Part shown: in pieces, positions 1 through 7,748 of the stretch
How positions within the stretch are numbered: the first letter of the stretch is position 1
Layout: each line of letters begins with the position of its first letter
Made by a program: the position numbers and the translations under genes
The notes under the pieces: generated by a model
Told to the model about the DNA's origin: nothing
The model's database searches: none
Seen by the model: only the letters and a program-made list of their open reading frames with translations
IMG/VR virus record: IMGVR_UViG_3300023202_000142
Coordinates: 121,325 to 185,324 of that record
Source: a virus
Reading direction: 5' to 3' (one strand)
DNA length: 64,000 bases

Positions 1-1
1 A

Positions 2-481
2 GAGCAGTACGAGGCTGCCAAGAGGTGGGTGTCGAGGTGCTATGGGACGTTGATCAGTCTTCAGAATCAGGTGGAGGTCAAGATTCATACTCTGTCCGGG
101 AAGGCTCTGGGGCTTCGGCAGGCGGCCGAGCAGGTCGAGAAGGAATGCCGGAAACACGAGAGTCGAAAAATCGCGGTACAGAACAGTGACGAGGAGGACC
201 CCGCGCGCGCTCGCGTGCTTGGGCGTGACCGAACGCCCGGAACGAGACCGGAGAACTCACTGGCCGATCGGAAACGACAGGAGCATGAAGCTGGGCCTGA
301 TGTGGATGAGGCCGCGGAAGTTGAACCCGAAGAGCGCGTAGCGGAGGATGTGGGTGTGCCCAGCGATCTGGAGACCTTGCTGAAGCGGGAACTGATTACC
401 CTCGCCAAGAGCATGGATATCCCGTTCTACGGCACGAAGAGGGAAATCATCGAGAGGATTGAGGATGCCAACACCGGATAG
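2..481 (+). CDS. Partial CDS, C-terminal Rho-N/SAP-like motif (5' end outside window)
   Basis: The frame is open to the left edge, so the gene begins upstream; a GTG at 29 is available but the codons before it also read through. The visible 159 codons begin with a charged, probably helical stretch, pass through an acidic and charged low-complexity middle, and end in a 30-residue segment (LKRELITLAKSMDIPFYGTK) that looks like the small helix-extended-loop-helix of SAP or Rho-N domains, which often bind nucleic acid or act as adaptors. The last 17 bases overlap the next gene. Its function is not recognised. Position ahead of fibre genes suggests a virion or head-tail accessory role, which is inference. 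Confidence 0.6.
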   Translation, partial: EQYEAAKRWVSRCYGTLISLQNQVEVKIHTLSGKALGLRQAAEQVEKECRKHESRKIAVQNSDEEDPARARVLGRDRTPGTRPENSLADRKRQEHEAGPDVDEAAEVEPEERVAEDVGVPSDLETLLKRELITLAKSMDIPFYGTKREIIERIEDANTG

Positions 482-914
482 GACACCGGGGGTCTCTCTG
501 GAAGAGGGGCAGGTCTACGAGGACGAAGGGATCGATCCTTCCCAAGAGGGAGAGGTTCGGTACTCCGGTGGCCAGTTCAAGATGCAGGACTCGACTGGGA
601 TCTTCGATCCTCGTACCGGGGGTATCAGTGAAAGTCAGCATGAAGATCTTGACACCCTTGCTCACGACATTGTGGAGGACAGCTACGAGGAGCTGACCTA
701 CAGTGGCAGTAGGGTCACTAACTCTACTGTGTGGACTGATTCTGGGAAGACGACGAAGATTCGCGAGACTCAGATTTCTTACAGCGGCAACAAGATCACA
801 CAGACTATCGACATCCAGTATGATGCCGCCGGGGTCGAAGCCTACCGCCTGACTTCGGTGCTCACGTACTCGGGCAACAAGATTCAGGACATTACTACTA
901 CGAGGACACCCTGA
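465..914 (+). CDS. Small beta-repeat protein with YSG(N/S/G) repeats, probable virion component
   Basis: A 149-residue protein starting at ATG 465 (GAGAGG 7 bases upstream); an upstream in-frame TTG at 459 is less likely. It contains four spaced copies of a Y-S-G-x-(K/R/Q)-(I/V/F) motif (RYSGGQF, TYSGSRV, SYSGNKI, TYSGNKI), each probably a beta-hairpin turn, so the fold is likely a repetitive beta-sheet. It overlaps the preceding gene and shares its stop with the start of the fibre-like gene at 914 (TGATG). I do not recognise a named family. Repetitive beta proteins beside fibre genes are often fibre or decoration proteins. Confidence 0.65.
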   Translation: MPTPDRTPGVSLEEGQVYEDEGIDPSQEGEVRYSGGQFKMQDSTGIFDPRTGGISESQHEDLDTLAHDIVEDSYEELTYSGSRVTNSTVWTDSGKTTKIRETQISYSGNKITQTIDIQYDAAGVEAYRLTSVLTYSGNKIQDITTTRTP

Positions 915-2596
915 TGCCGGTGATAGTGTCACAGGTCCTGATTGATGATTCGTCGGACAAAGTTATCTCCGGTGTCCAGATCTATGATCGTGACAATGGG
1001 GGTGTGTTATCAGTTCCTGCCGGATCTTCATTCCCCTCACCTGCGCAACCCGGTGAGCTGTTCTGGCGCACCGATCTTCAGACGCTCTATCGACGCAATG
1101 ATGGTGACACTGCTTGGGACTCGGTGTCTGTTGATGACACGACCATAGATCATGGCCAGATCTCTGGCCTCGGTGATGATGACCATCCGCAGTACCAAAC
1201 AGACGTGCGAGCAGATACGTGGCTTGGTACCAAAGATACTGACGACCTCGCGGAGGGCTCGAATCTCTACTACACCGAGGGGCGTGTTTCTGCGAATTCC
1301 GATGTCGCAGCAAATACTTCACACCGGAGTACGACAGGTAACCCGCATTCCACCACCGCTGGAGATGTCGGAGCGGTTCCGACAAGTGAAAAGGGCGCCG
1401 CGAATGGGGTCGCGACGCTGGACGCCGGCGCGAAGGTGCCTGCCGCTCAGATTCCCGCTGTTGCGCTCCCCGAAGTCTACGTCGTCGCAGACGCCGCTGC
1501 GAGAACCGCGCTGAGCGTGCAGGAGGGTGACGAGGCAATCCAGCTTGATGACGGGTCGCACTGGATCTACGACGGCAGCTCGTGGTTCTTGCGCCCCGGC
1601 GTGGCGGTTCCCAATGATACGTTTAACGCGGTCGATACTGTGGGAGGCGTTTCGCTTGACGGTGGTTGGACTGATATTCCGTTGACCGTTGTCAACCACG
1701 AGACATCGGGATCATTCACATTCAGCGCACCGTCTGCCGACATCACGGTCGAGAACCCCGGCGTCTATGTCATCGCGGCATACGGAAGCACTGAGAAGAC
1801 AAGCGGTGGCGACCGTAGTGACTCTGAACTACGGCTGCTCGTCGACACGGGTGGAGGCTACAATGTCGTCTCGGGAGCGACAGTCCCGATGTACAACCGT
1901 AATGGCTCTGAGGGTGACAATAACGCGTCGGTTGTCGTTGCTCTTGATCTGTCTGCTTCGGCTCAGGTGAAGATCCAGATGCGGACCCTTGGAGGCTCGA
2001 ATGTCCAGAGTCGGGCGGAAGGTTCGGGTATCACCATTACGTCGACACGGGGACAGAAGGGCGAGAAAGGTGATACCGGCGCAGGCTCCAGTGTCAACGT
2101 CGAGGACGAGGGCGCAGCGATTGGCGGCGGGCCTCACGACACGCTGAACTTCACGGGCGATCTGGTCAGCGTCTCGGATGCTGGAAGCGGTCAGGCGGAT
2201 GTCAGCATTGCGGCACCAGCGAAGGACGATCAACAGGTTTCGGCATCAAGCATCGTCACTGAGACTTCGACGACGGATGTCGTGGTGCCGGGCATGTCGA
2301 TCACGGTTTCGAACTCTGCTGACTATATGCTGTATTTCAGCGGGTTTGCCTCCACAGAGGCCGATGAAGTTCTGTATGTCTCGCTCTACATCAATGGTGT
2401 GCAGATCGCCGATACTGAGCGTGGAATGAGCGCCCCCGGAGGCGGCCCCGTCAATGATGATGTGCAGGGCACGGTGGCGATCACATGTCTTAGCGTTGGG
2501 GCGACTGCGGGAGACGTAGTTGATGTCCGCTGGCGTGTGAGTGCTGGGAATACCGGTCAATTCGAAGGAAGAACTCTCACTGTGCTGGAGCGATGA
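914..2596 (+). CDS. Tail fibre-like protein with collagen-like stretch and C-terminal C1q/TNF-like domain
   Basis: A 560-residue protein. Around residues 84-94 is the GLGDDDHPQY motif seen in many phage fibre shafts, followed by the fibre-type phrases SNLYYTEGRVSAN and TTGNPHSTTAGDVGA. Two similar jelly-roll-like beta domains (about 240-375 and 437-560) flank a collagen-like run GQKGEKGDTG near residue 380, a layout typical of trimeric fibres with terminal receptor-binding heads. The gene overlaps its upstream neighbour by one base and abuts the next structural gene. Role inferred: host adhesion or a head or neck fibre, since it sits before the sheath rather than after the baseplate. Confidence 0.75.
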   Translation: MPVIVSQVLIDDSSDKVISGVQIYDRDNGGVLSVPAGSSFPSPAQPGELFWRTDLQTLYRRNDGDTAWDSVSVDDTTIDHGQISGLGDDDHPQYQTDVRADTWLGTKDTDDLAEGSNLYYTEGRVSANSDVAANTSHRSTTGNPHSTTAGDVGAVPTSEKGAANGVATLDAGAKVPAAQIPAVALPEVYVVADAAARTALSVQEGDEAIQLDDGSHWIYDGSSWFLRPGVAVPNDTFNAVDTVGGVSLDGGWTDIPLTVVNHETSGSFTFSAPSADITVENPGVYVIAAYGSTEKTSGGDRSDSELRLLVDTGGGYNVVSGATVPMYNRNGSEGDNNASVVVALDLSASAQVKIQMRTLGGSNVQSRAEGSGITITSTRGQKGEKGDTGAGSSVNVEDEGAAIGGGPHDTLNFTGDLVSVSDAGSGQADVSIAAPAKDDQQVSASSIVTETSTTDVVVPGMSITVSNSADYMLYFSGFASTEADEVLYVSLYINGVQIADTERGMSAPGGGPVNDDVQGTVAITCLSVGATAGDVVDVRWRVSAGNTGQFEGRTLTVLER

Positions 2597-3736
2597 ATGG
2601 CTGATACCCCTTACGTCTACTCGTTGGCGGGCGACTTCTCGAATGGGGTCAATGCCGGGCGTCTCGATGAGGAAGTTCGGGCCTCCGATATCGTCGTGGC
2701 CCTACGGGGTGTCTCTGTCGCTGGAGATGACGTCACGGTGACGTTCAAAGCGTCGCTTGACAGCTCTGATGAATCCATTCTTGACGGTATTGTGGCTGCC
2801 CATGATGGCAGTCCTGATGAGCCTGTCCCGGCTCCGGTCGATATTCGCTCGATCACTGCTGACCCTACAGGCGCCTCGAAACTGGGCGTCAACGTGTTCC
2901 CCGCTGAGGGGAGTCGCACGAATTTTATTTCTCACCTCTGGACAGACCCTACGACGTGGTACCAGTCTTCGGTGCGCGTGGTGGATGAGGTCCCAACACC
3001 TCTTGACCCAGACGGCAAACAGTTTCAGCTCGCCAACTCTGATGTGATCGATTCCACTCATGGCAAGCTCTTCATGGAGGACTTCCTGCTGGATGGTGGC
3101 GGGCACTCCTACGCGGTGGAGGTTAAGGTTGACGGTACCCCTGTGCCGATGCAGGACATCGATACAGGAGAAGGCGACTGGAGCATAGATTATGCCGCTG
3201 GCGTCCTGACGATGAACCCCAACGTACCGAGCGGGGCCACGCTGGAGGTCACGTACCATTACGCCACGGTCTCCAAGTTCATCATCAAGCCTGACCCCGG
3301 AAAAGTGCTGCGCATCAAGTCCGCAGAGGTCCAGTTCAGCCGTAATGTCAGTATGCGGGACACCGTTCAGTTCGAGTTTTTCGGCTATGCCGCTGCAATC
3401 GATCCTGATGGTTTCGCGAATGGAGACTACGGCCCTGATCCCCAGACTTTGATCTACGCAACGACACCGAGTCGCTACAAGTCGATCCATAATTTTCTCT
3501 CGGAGTCGAATGGTGTCTATCCGATCCTTCCGGCCACATCGAACGATAGCCCCAACGAACACCGGGACATGCGGAACGATGTTCTGACGTTCCCGTGGAA
3601 TTATCAGGCGTCGATCCCTCTCTACTCCTCTGCCGGGATGCAGATTGTGGTCAGCCTGGTGGATGACAGGCCGCTTGGGGGGGAGTTCGCGACCGCGACG
3701 TTTTACTGCTACTCGGAGGATGACCCAAATGCCTGA
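2597..3736 (+). CDS. Putative virion structural protein
   Basis: A 379-residue, beta-rich protein without signal peptide or membrane segment, starting at an ATG directly after the previous stop with GGAG about 6 bases upstream. Around residues 189-210 it carries the phrase GEGDWSIDYAAGVLTMNP, a divergent version of the G-x-(I/V)-D-Y-x-(T/A)-G module found four times in the sheath gene downstream and once in the baseplate protein at 25246. This supports a virion role, perhaps in a neck or fibre attachment complex. No named family is recognised. Confidence 0.6.
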   Translation: MADTPYVYSLAGDFSNGVNAGRLDEEVRASDIVVALRGVSVAGDDVTVTFKASLDSSDESILDGIVAAHDGSPDEPVPAPVDIRSITADPTGASKLGVNVFPAEGSRTNFISHLWTDPTTWYQSSVRVVDEVPTPLDPDGKQFQLANSDVIDSTHGKLFMEDFLLDGGGHSYAVEVKVDGTPVPMQDIDTGEGDWSIDYAAGVLTMNPNVPSGATLEVTYHYATVSKFIIKPDPGKVLRIKSAEVQFSRNVSMRDTVQFEFFGYAAAIDPDGFANGDYGPDPQTLIYATTPSRYKSIHNFLSESNGVYPILPATSNDSPNEHRDMRNDVLTFPWNYQASIPLYSSAGMQIVVSLVDDRPLGGEFATATFYCYSEDDPNA

Positions 3737-4124
3737 TGTTAACTGGAAAAAGGTCTCGTATGTCGTGATCGCTGTCTGGATCGTGGGGATCCTGGGGTAC
3801 GATTTGATTCCAGCGCTCACCTCCGAGGATGGCGACACGATCTCGGAGGTTGCTCGGGATCTGGCGTGGGGCTGGCAGACGCTGCCGGCCTTCGTGATGT
3901 TCATGATGGCTCACCTGTTCTGGCATCGGAAGGGTGGTCGGTATTTCCAGTGGTCGTGGGTGTTCATCCCGGTTGTGCTGGCTGGGACTGTCTTGGCAGA
4001 CATTTTTCTTGTCGGAGACCTCAACCCGTTGTGGGTTTGCTTGGTGTACTTCCCGCTGGGTCATCTGGTTTGGCCCCAGGACTCCGAGGAACGGCTGCAC
4101 CCGGGTGCAGGGAACGAGTCATGA
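3729..4124 (+). CDS. Small four-helix integral membrane protein (holin-like candidate)
   Basis: A 131-residue protein with four strongly hydrophobic segments at about residues 9-29, 51-65, 76-95 and 100-115 and a polar tail. The start at 3729 is chosen because GGAGGA lies 8 bases upstream; an ATG at 3720 lies too close to that site. It overlaps the end of the structural gene before it. Four short helices and small size would fit a holin or other inner-membrane phage protein, but it is far from the endolysin gene at 33.2 kb and a better holin-family match exists at 47.55 kb. Inner-membrane localisation is well supported; function is open. Confidence 0.6.
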   Translation: MPDVNWKKVSYVVIAVWIVGILGYDLIPALTSEDGDTISEVARDLAWGWQTLPAFVMFMMAHLFWHRKGGRYFQWSWVFIPVVLAGTVLADIFLVGDLNPLWVCLVYFPLGHLVWPQDSEERLHPGAGNES

Positions 4125-4483
4125 ATGCATCGGCACAGAAAGGCGCTGAACTGGTGCGTCTGGGGTACAATTTCATTTGCGCATCATGCCCCCACATGCA
4201 GCGCTCTCATGATCGAGGAGAAGAGTCGTGCGGGCGCTTCTCTTGTGGCTTTCACAAGGGTCTGCCGGAGTACGCAGGGCCGGTCTCCAGAGATCTTTGG
4301 CCACACCTGTGCTGGATTTGTGGAGAAGGTGCTGAACTCGGGTTGCATTTTGTTCGGGTCGGCATGATCCTTGGAGCCTGTGATGAGCACCGAGACGTGC
4401 ATCAGCAGTTCCTGGGTGAATCTGAGGCTGCAGGTGTGATAGAGATCACGGGTAGGACCAACGCTATCCATCAGGAGAAGTGA
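4121..4483 (+). CDS. Small zinc-ribbon-like protein
   Basis: A 120-residue protein overlapping the previous gene by ATGA. Seven cysteines are arranged as pairs: C20-x2-C23, C37-x4-C42 and C64-x2-C67, with C87 and many histidines nearby (H25, H30, H45), so it probably binds one or two zinc ions. The opening (AELVRLGYNFICASCPHMQ) resembles no family I can name. It is translationally coupled to the membrane protein before it and to the Met-rich gene after it. Its function is not inferred. Confidence 0.55.
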   Translation: MNASAQKGAELVRLGYNFICASCPHMQRSHDRGEESCGRFSCGFHKGLPEYAGPVSRDLWPHLCWICGEGAELGLHFVRVGMILGACDEHRDVHQQFLGESEAAGVIEITGRTNAIHQEK

Positions 4484-5217
4484 TGAACCGAGAACTCCGA
4501 TCAATCGAGCGCGCTGTGCGCTACATGGAGTCCGTCGACGACCTCAACCCGGCCCTTCCTTCACTGAAAACGGGTGTGACCCGTTTGCAGGAGGCGGCTG
4601 GCATGGGGGACATGGGGGAAATGGATCGTGCGATGAAGTACATGTCGCGCGCGATGTCCTCGATGAAGACCGAGATGGACGGCATGGACAACGAGGACTA
4701 CATGGACATGGAGCGCGCGATGAAGTCGATGTCGCGCGCGATGTCCTCGATGAAGGGCAACGCGCCCTCGCACGACTACTCGACCGACGATGGCGAGTAT
4801 GAGGCCGCGATGGGTGAGGGCATCGAGATCAACCCGGACTACGTCGACTCTCTCGAAGAGCACGTCGAGTACCTGGAGGGTCAACTCGACGAGCACCGTG
4901 AGACGCTTCGTCGCGTTACGGAGTGTTACGTGACTGCCAAGGGCCTTCTGGCCCAGCTTGCGCCGCAAGCTCGTGTTGCGGCCGTCATGGAGTCTCTGAA
5001 GGCGCAGGGCATCAGCCCGGCAAACTTCGAGTCGCTGACGATGTTCGAGTCGGAGTTCGATTCTGCGGTCGCGTCTGTCCTCTCCGAGGGCGGCCAGCCG
5101 GTCATCGAGTCGAACCAGGGCGGTCAGCCCACCGGTGATGGCGAGGGCGGTCCGATCTCCGAGAACAGTGACCTGTTCAAGAACATCCAGTACCTCTCGG
5201 GATCCCTGTCGGGCTAA
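4483..5217 (+). CDS. Met-rich internally repeated protein with coiled coil
   Basis: A 244-residue protein whose ATG overlaps the upstream TGA. Residues 47-62 (MDRAMKYMSRAMSSMK) and 76-91 (MERAMKSMSRAMSSMK) are a near-perfect tandem repeat spaced by 13 residues, with methionine recurring every three or four positions, which suggests an amphipathic helix with a methionine face. Residues 120-150 (DYVDSLEEHVEYLEGQLDEH) form a coiled coil, and the C-terminus is glycine-rich. It could be a scaffold, core or internal head protein; no family is recognised. The cytoplasmic or virion location is inferred from the absence of signals and from its context. Confidence 0.6.
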   Translation: MNRELRSIERAVRYMESVDDLNPALPSLKTGVTRLQEAAGMGDMGEMDRAMKYMSRAMSSMKTEMDGMDNEDYMDMERAMKSMSRAMSSMKGNAPSHDYSTDDGEYEAAMGEGIEINPDYVDSLEEHVEYLEGQLDEHRETLRRVTECYVTAKGLLAQLAPQARVAAVMESLKAQGISPANFESLTMFESEFDSAVASVLSEGGQPVIESNQGGQPTGDGEGGPISENSDLFKNIQYLSGSLSG

Positions 5218-5934
5218 GTGGCCCGGCACCCGAAGAGCTGGAGGGAGGGTTGGGAGCGCATTGAGTGGGCTTCTGACAACTTCGACCAGGTTCAGATCTA
5301 CGTCGTTCAGCGGCTTGCCGCAGAGTTTGCCGAAGAACTCGGCGCTCAGGGCGAACTCTTGCACCTGATCAAGGTGAGCGACGGTCGCCATCAGTTTTTC
5401 GGTGTCAGTCTTGAGCCGAAGCCGTACCAGGAGGAGCTTGCCGCGATGTCGGACAAGCTCCTTCTTGCGTCTGGGTCTGACGAGGAGGCTCTGCATCGTC
5501 AGATGATGGCGGCGAACCCTTGGGTTTACGATAAGCTGCCCGCCGTGTTTGATTCGCCCGAGGAGGGGTATTTCTATGTCAGGGACACGACGTCCGATGA
5601 GATGGAGGTCGTGGCGATCAGGAATGACGAGGAGATTCGGGATCTTGGTGCGGCGCCAGTGCCGGCATCTACTCGGACGTGGTTTGTGGACGACATCCGG
5701 TTTAACATGCTCCGAGGCGAGTTCGGTCTGGGAGACAATGGCCAGCCGATGTGGCGTCCAGCTCTTCGGCGCTTGATTCGAGATCGATTGCCGGCGATTC
5801 AGGAAGAGGTAATGACTGCGATGTTCGAGGCCAAGTTGACGTTGGATGCTCCGGCGTTCGAGACGAGGTCTCCCGAGTGGCTGAAGGCCAACGAGGAGTT
5901 CGCGGTTATGATGGTCCAGACCACGGCCGTATGA
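5218..5934 (+). CDS. Conserved-looking hypothetical protein in structural module
   Basis: A 238-residue protein starting with GTG immediately after the preceding TAA. It is mixed alpha/beta and acidic with no membrane segment, zinc motif or repeat. Tight packing with genes at 4483 and 5939 suggests one transcript and possible co-assembly. It could be a neck, connector or head-completion protein by position before the sheath gene, but no diagnostic motif is visible. Confidence 0.55.
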   Translation: MARHPKSWREGWERIEWASDNFDQVQIYVVQRLAAEFAEELGAQGELLHLIKVSDGRHQFFGVSLEPKPYQEELAAMSDKLLLASGSDEEALHRQMMAANPWVYDKLPAVFDSPEEGYFYVRDTTSDEMEVVAIRNDEEIRDLGAAPVPASTRTWFVDDIRFNMLRGEFGLGDNGQPMWRPALRRLIRDRLPAIQEEVMTAMFEAKLTLDAPAFETRSPEWLKANEEFAVMMVQTTAV

Positions 5935-5938
5935 GGCG

Positions 5939-6370
5939 ATGATGCGAGATCACATGCTGGAAACCGCAGGCGTAGGCGTCGAGAACCCCGTTTTCGACGT
6001 CCAGGCCGTCAACAAGTACCTGCGACGGCTCAACGCGTATCTCGATGGCTCGCTGATGGGCCGCAACGATGCGTTCGACGTTCAGCGTACGACTGATGCT
6101 CCAGGCGAGCAGGCGTTCGAGGAGTACGTCGGGAAGGCTATTGAGTCCATGCTGTCTGACTACAGCATGGACGAGGATGATGCGGTTGAAGTTTTGGCCG
6201 ACGTCGTCAGCGAGGCTGAGGCGATGGGGCTTCTGCCCCCATACCCTGACGCCGTAGATACGGTCCCTGACCAAATGTATTCCGACTGGGTCGCAGCGGC
6301 CCAGTCGATCAGCCTCGGCGCGATGATGCGCAAGTACGCAGAGGACGGTTCGATCAACGGGATCAGGTAA
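5939..6370 (+). CDS. Small hypothetical protein, possible neck/head-completion protein
   Basis: A 143-residue acidic, largely helical protein. Two adjacent ATGs (5939, 5942) are possible starts. The central part (AIESMLSDYSMDEDDAVEVL) has the heptad-like spacing of a helical bundle. Head-completion and adaptor proteins of tailed phages are often small helical proteins located between the capsid and tail genes, which matches this position, but no specific family is recognisable. Confidence 0.5.
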   Translation: MMRDHMLETAGVGVENPVFDVQAVNKYLRRLNAYLDGSLMGRNDAFDVQRTTDAPGEQAFEEYVGKAIESMLSDYSMDEDDAVEVLADVVSEAEAMGLLPPYPDAVDTVPDQMYSDWVAAAQSISLGAMMRKYAEDGSINGIR

Positions 6371-6374
6371 CAGC

Positions 6375-7181
6375 TTGGAAGCTGCGGAAGAACAGAAGGG
6401 GTATTTGGATATCGCGCATTTCGATCGCGCGATTCTGGAGTGTCTTGGCGCGGACTTCATCCCCTCCGCCGGGGGTGATGCTGTTGGGCCGAACTATAGC
6501 CCAGACCCAGACCTCGGTTTCGGGATCGAAACGCCTGATGGTGACCAGGCCCGTGATCCGAGCGATGACCCGAACTGCAAGTTCAAGGCCCCGCGACGCC
6601 AGGCAGATGTTCCGGGCGTGACCGGGTCGGGCGTTGATGGTCGTGTTCCGGTCATTATGAATACGCCGGAGGAGTCCTACAACCGCTACCTGGTGCCAGG
6701 CATCAGGGTTCATCGTTCCTCAATAGATTTCGACCCCACCCGACACCACTCGCATCTCACGGGGCACAAGTATCGGATCCCGTCAAACAATGGTGATCGC
6801 GTTGAGTTGAAGGACGGGCGGGTGGGCTGGACGGCGTACAAGCAGCGCGAGCATGCTGACCCGTACATCTTCACGTACGATATCGAGGTTCGCGCGCGCC
6901 GCGCCCTGGAGGCGCAGACACTCCGCAGGTATGTCTCGAAAAGGCTTCGTCACCAGACGTTCGTTCCGGTGTACGATTCTCTGGGGGACGTCAGCTACTT
7001 CAACATTTTCAGGGACGCGATCATGGAGACGTCCCAGTACATCGATACGCTGAATCGGTTCTACGGCTACATGATGACCTACCGCCTCCAGGCGGAGATT
7101 GACGACTACGATGAGGTCGAGGTGATCGCGCTGACCAGTGAGCCGCAACTCAACATCAGGCAGATCACGGAGGAAACATGA
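6375..7181 (+). CDS. Putative neck or tail-terminator-type structural protein
   Basis: A 268-residue protein. The only suitable start near the 5' end is TTG 6375 with a weak AGG 8 bases upstream. The N-terminal third is Pro/Asp-rich; the rest contains an ordered domain with YIFTYDIEVRARR and a helical segment with DIMETSQ-like spacing (FRDAIMETSQYIDTLNR), then an acidic beta strand. Its size and location, two genes ahead of the sheath, are those of gp13/gp14/gp15-type neck and tail-completion proteins of myoviruses, but I see no conclusive motif. It overlaps the next gene by ATGA. Confidence 0.5.
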   Translation: MEAAEEQKGYLDIAHFDRAILECLGADFIPSAGGDAVGPNYSPDPDLGFGIETPDGDQARDPSDDPNCKFKAPRRQADVPGVTGSGVDGRVPVIMNTPEESYNRYLVPGIRVHRSSIDFDPTRHHSHLTGHKYRIPSNNGDRVELKDGRVGWTAYKQREHADPYIFTYDIEVRARRALEAQTLRRYVSKRLRHQTFVPVYDSLGDVSYFNIFRDAIMETSQYIDTLNRFYGYMMTYRLQAEIDDYDEVEVIALTSEPQLNIRQITEET

Positions 7182-7684
7182 AGGTCGAACGATGGGTGGT
7201 CGTGAGTGGCAAGCCCGAACTGGTCACTCTCAAGGATGGTCGGGTGGTGTCGTTGCCGAAGGGCAGTGACCCGGTCGAACTCCAGAGGGACTCCAAGTTC
7301 AAACGGCTGGTTGCCGCAAGAAAGCTGCAGTCGGTCATGGTCGATGTGCCTGAACCTGAAGAGGCTGAGGAGACCGAGCCGGAGGAGGAGGAGCCAGAGG
7401 AGCCTGACGAGGAGACCGACCCCGAGCCAGAGGAGCCGGACGAGGAGGCCGACCCCGAGCCAGAGGAGCCGGGCGAGGAGGCCGAGGCAGAAGGGGTCCC
7501 CCTGGGGGACACTGGCCTTCGGTCCTCACTCGTTGCTGCACTTGTTGACGCGGGGTTCGGGACGCTCGATCGACTCAGCGAGAAAGTGCAGTCAGATGGG
7601 CTCTCCAGCCTGCTGGAAGTCCACGGAGTCGGTGAAGGATCTCTCGACGACATCGAGACTCTTCTCGACAATGAATCGAACTAG
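7178..7684 (+). CDS. Acidic Pro/Glu-repeat protein with C-terminal helix-hairpin-helix-like domain
   Basis: A 168-residue protein with three parts. Residues 1-52 form a small basic/beta domain. Residues 53-105 are almost entirely E, P and D, built from imperfect repeats of D-P-E-P-E-E-P-(D/G)-E-E-A, presumably disordered. The last 55 residues (LVDAGFGTLDRLSEKV, LLEVHGVGEGSLDDIETLL) match the pattern of helix-hairpin-helix or SAM-like helical units, with the G-V-G-x-x-S hairpin. Such acidic linkers can tether two modules or mimic DNA. It precedes the sheath gene by 64 bases. Possible roles are a virion adaptor or DNA-mimicking protein. Confidence 0.6.
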   Translation: MKVERWVVVSGKPELVTLKDGRVVSLPKGSDPVELQRDSKFKRLVAARKLQSVMVDVPEPEEAEETEPEEEEPEEPDEETDPEPEEPDEEADPEPEEPGEEAEAEGVPLGDTGLRSSLVAALVDAGFGTLDRLSEKVQSDGLSSLLEVHGVGEGSLDDIETLLDNESN

Positions 7685-7748
7685 ATTCTGGTTCTGATTC
7701 GTCGTATCACTAGAGGCGATCAGGCCAGAGCGCAGACAGGAGCTAGCC

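Noticed and set aside
2702-3904. 400-codon minus-strand open frame
   Set aside because: Antisense to the 2597 gene and rich in Arg/His, without domain or start signals.
4561-5496. 311-codon minus-strand open frame
   Set aside because: Composed of His/Arg/Leu repeats mirroring the Met-rich repeat gene on the other strand.
7360-7480. Possible tandem repeat or CRISPR-like array
   Set aside because: The repeats are in frame and encode the acidic E/P linker; no spacers or palindromic repeats exist.
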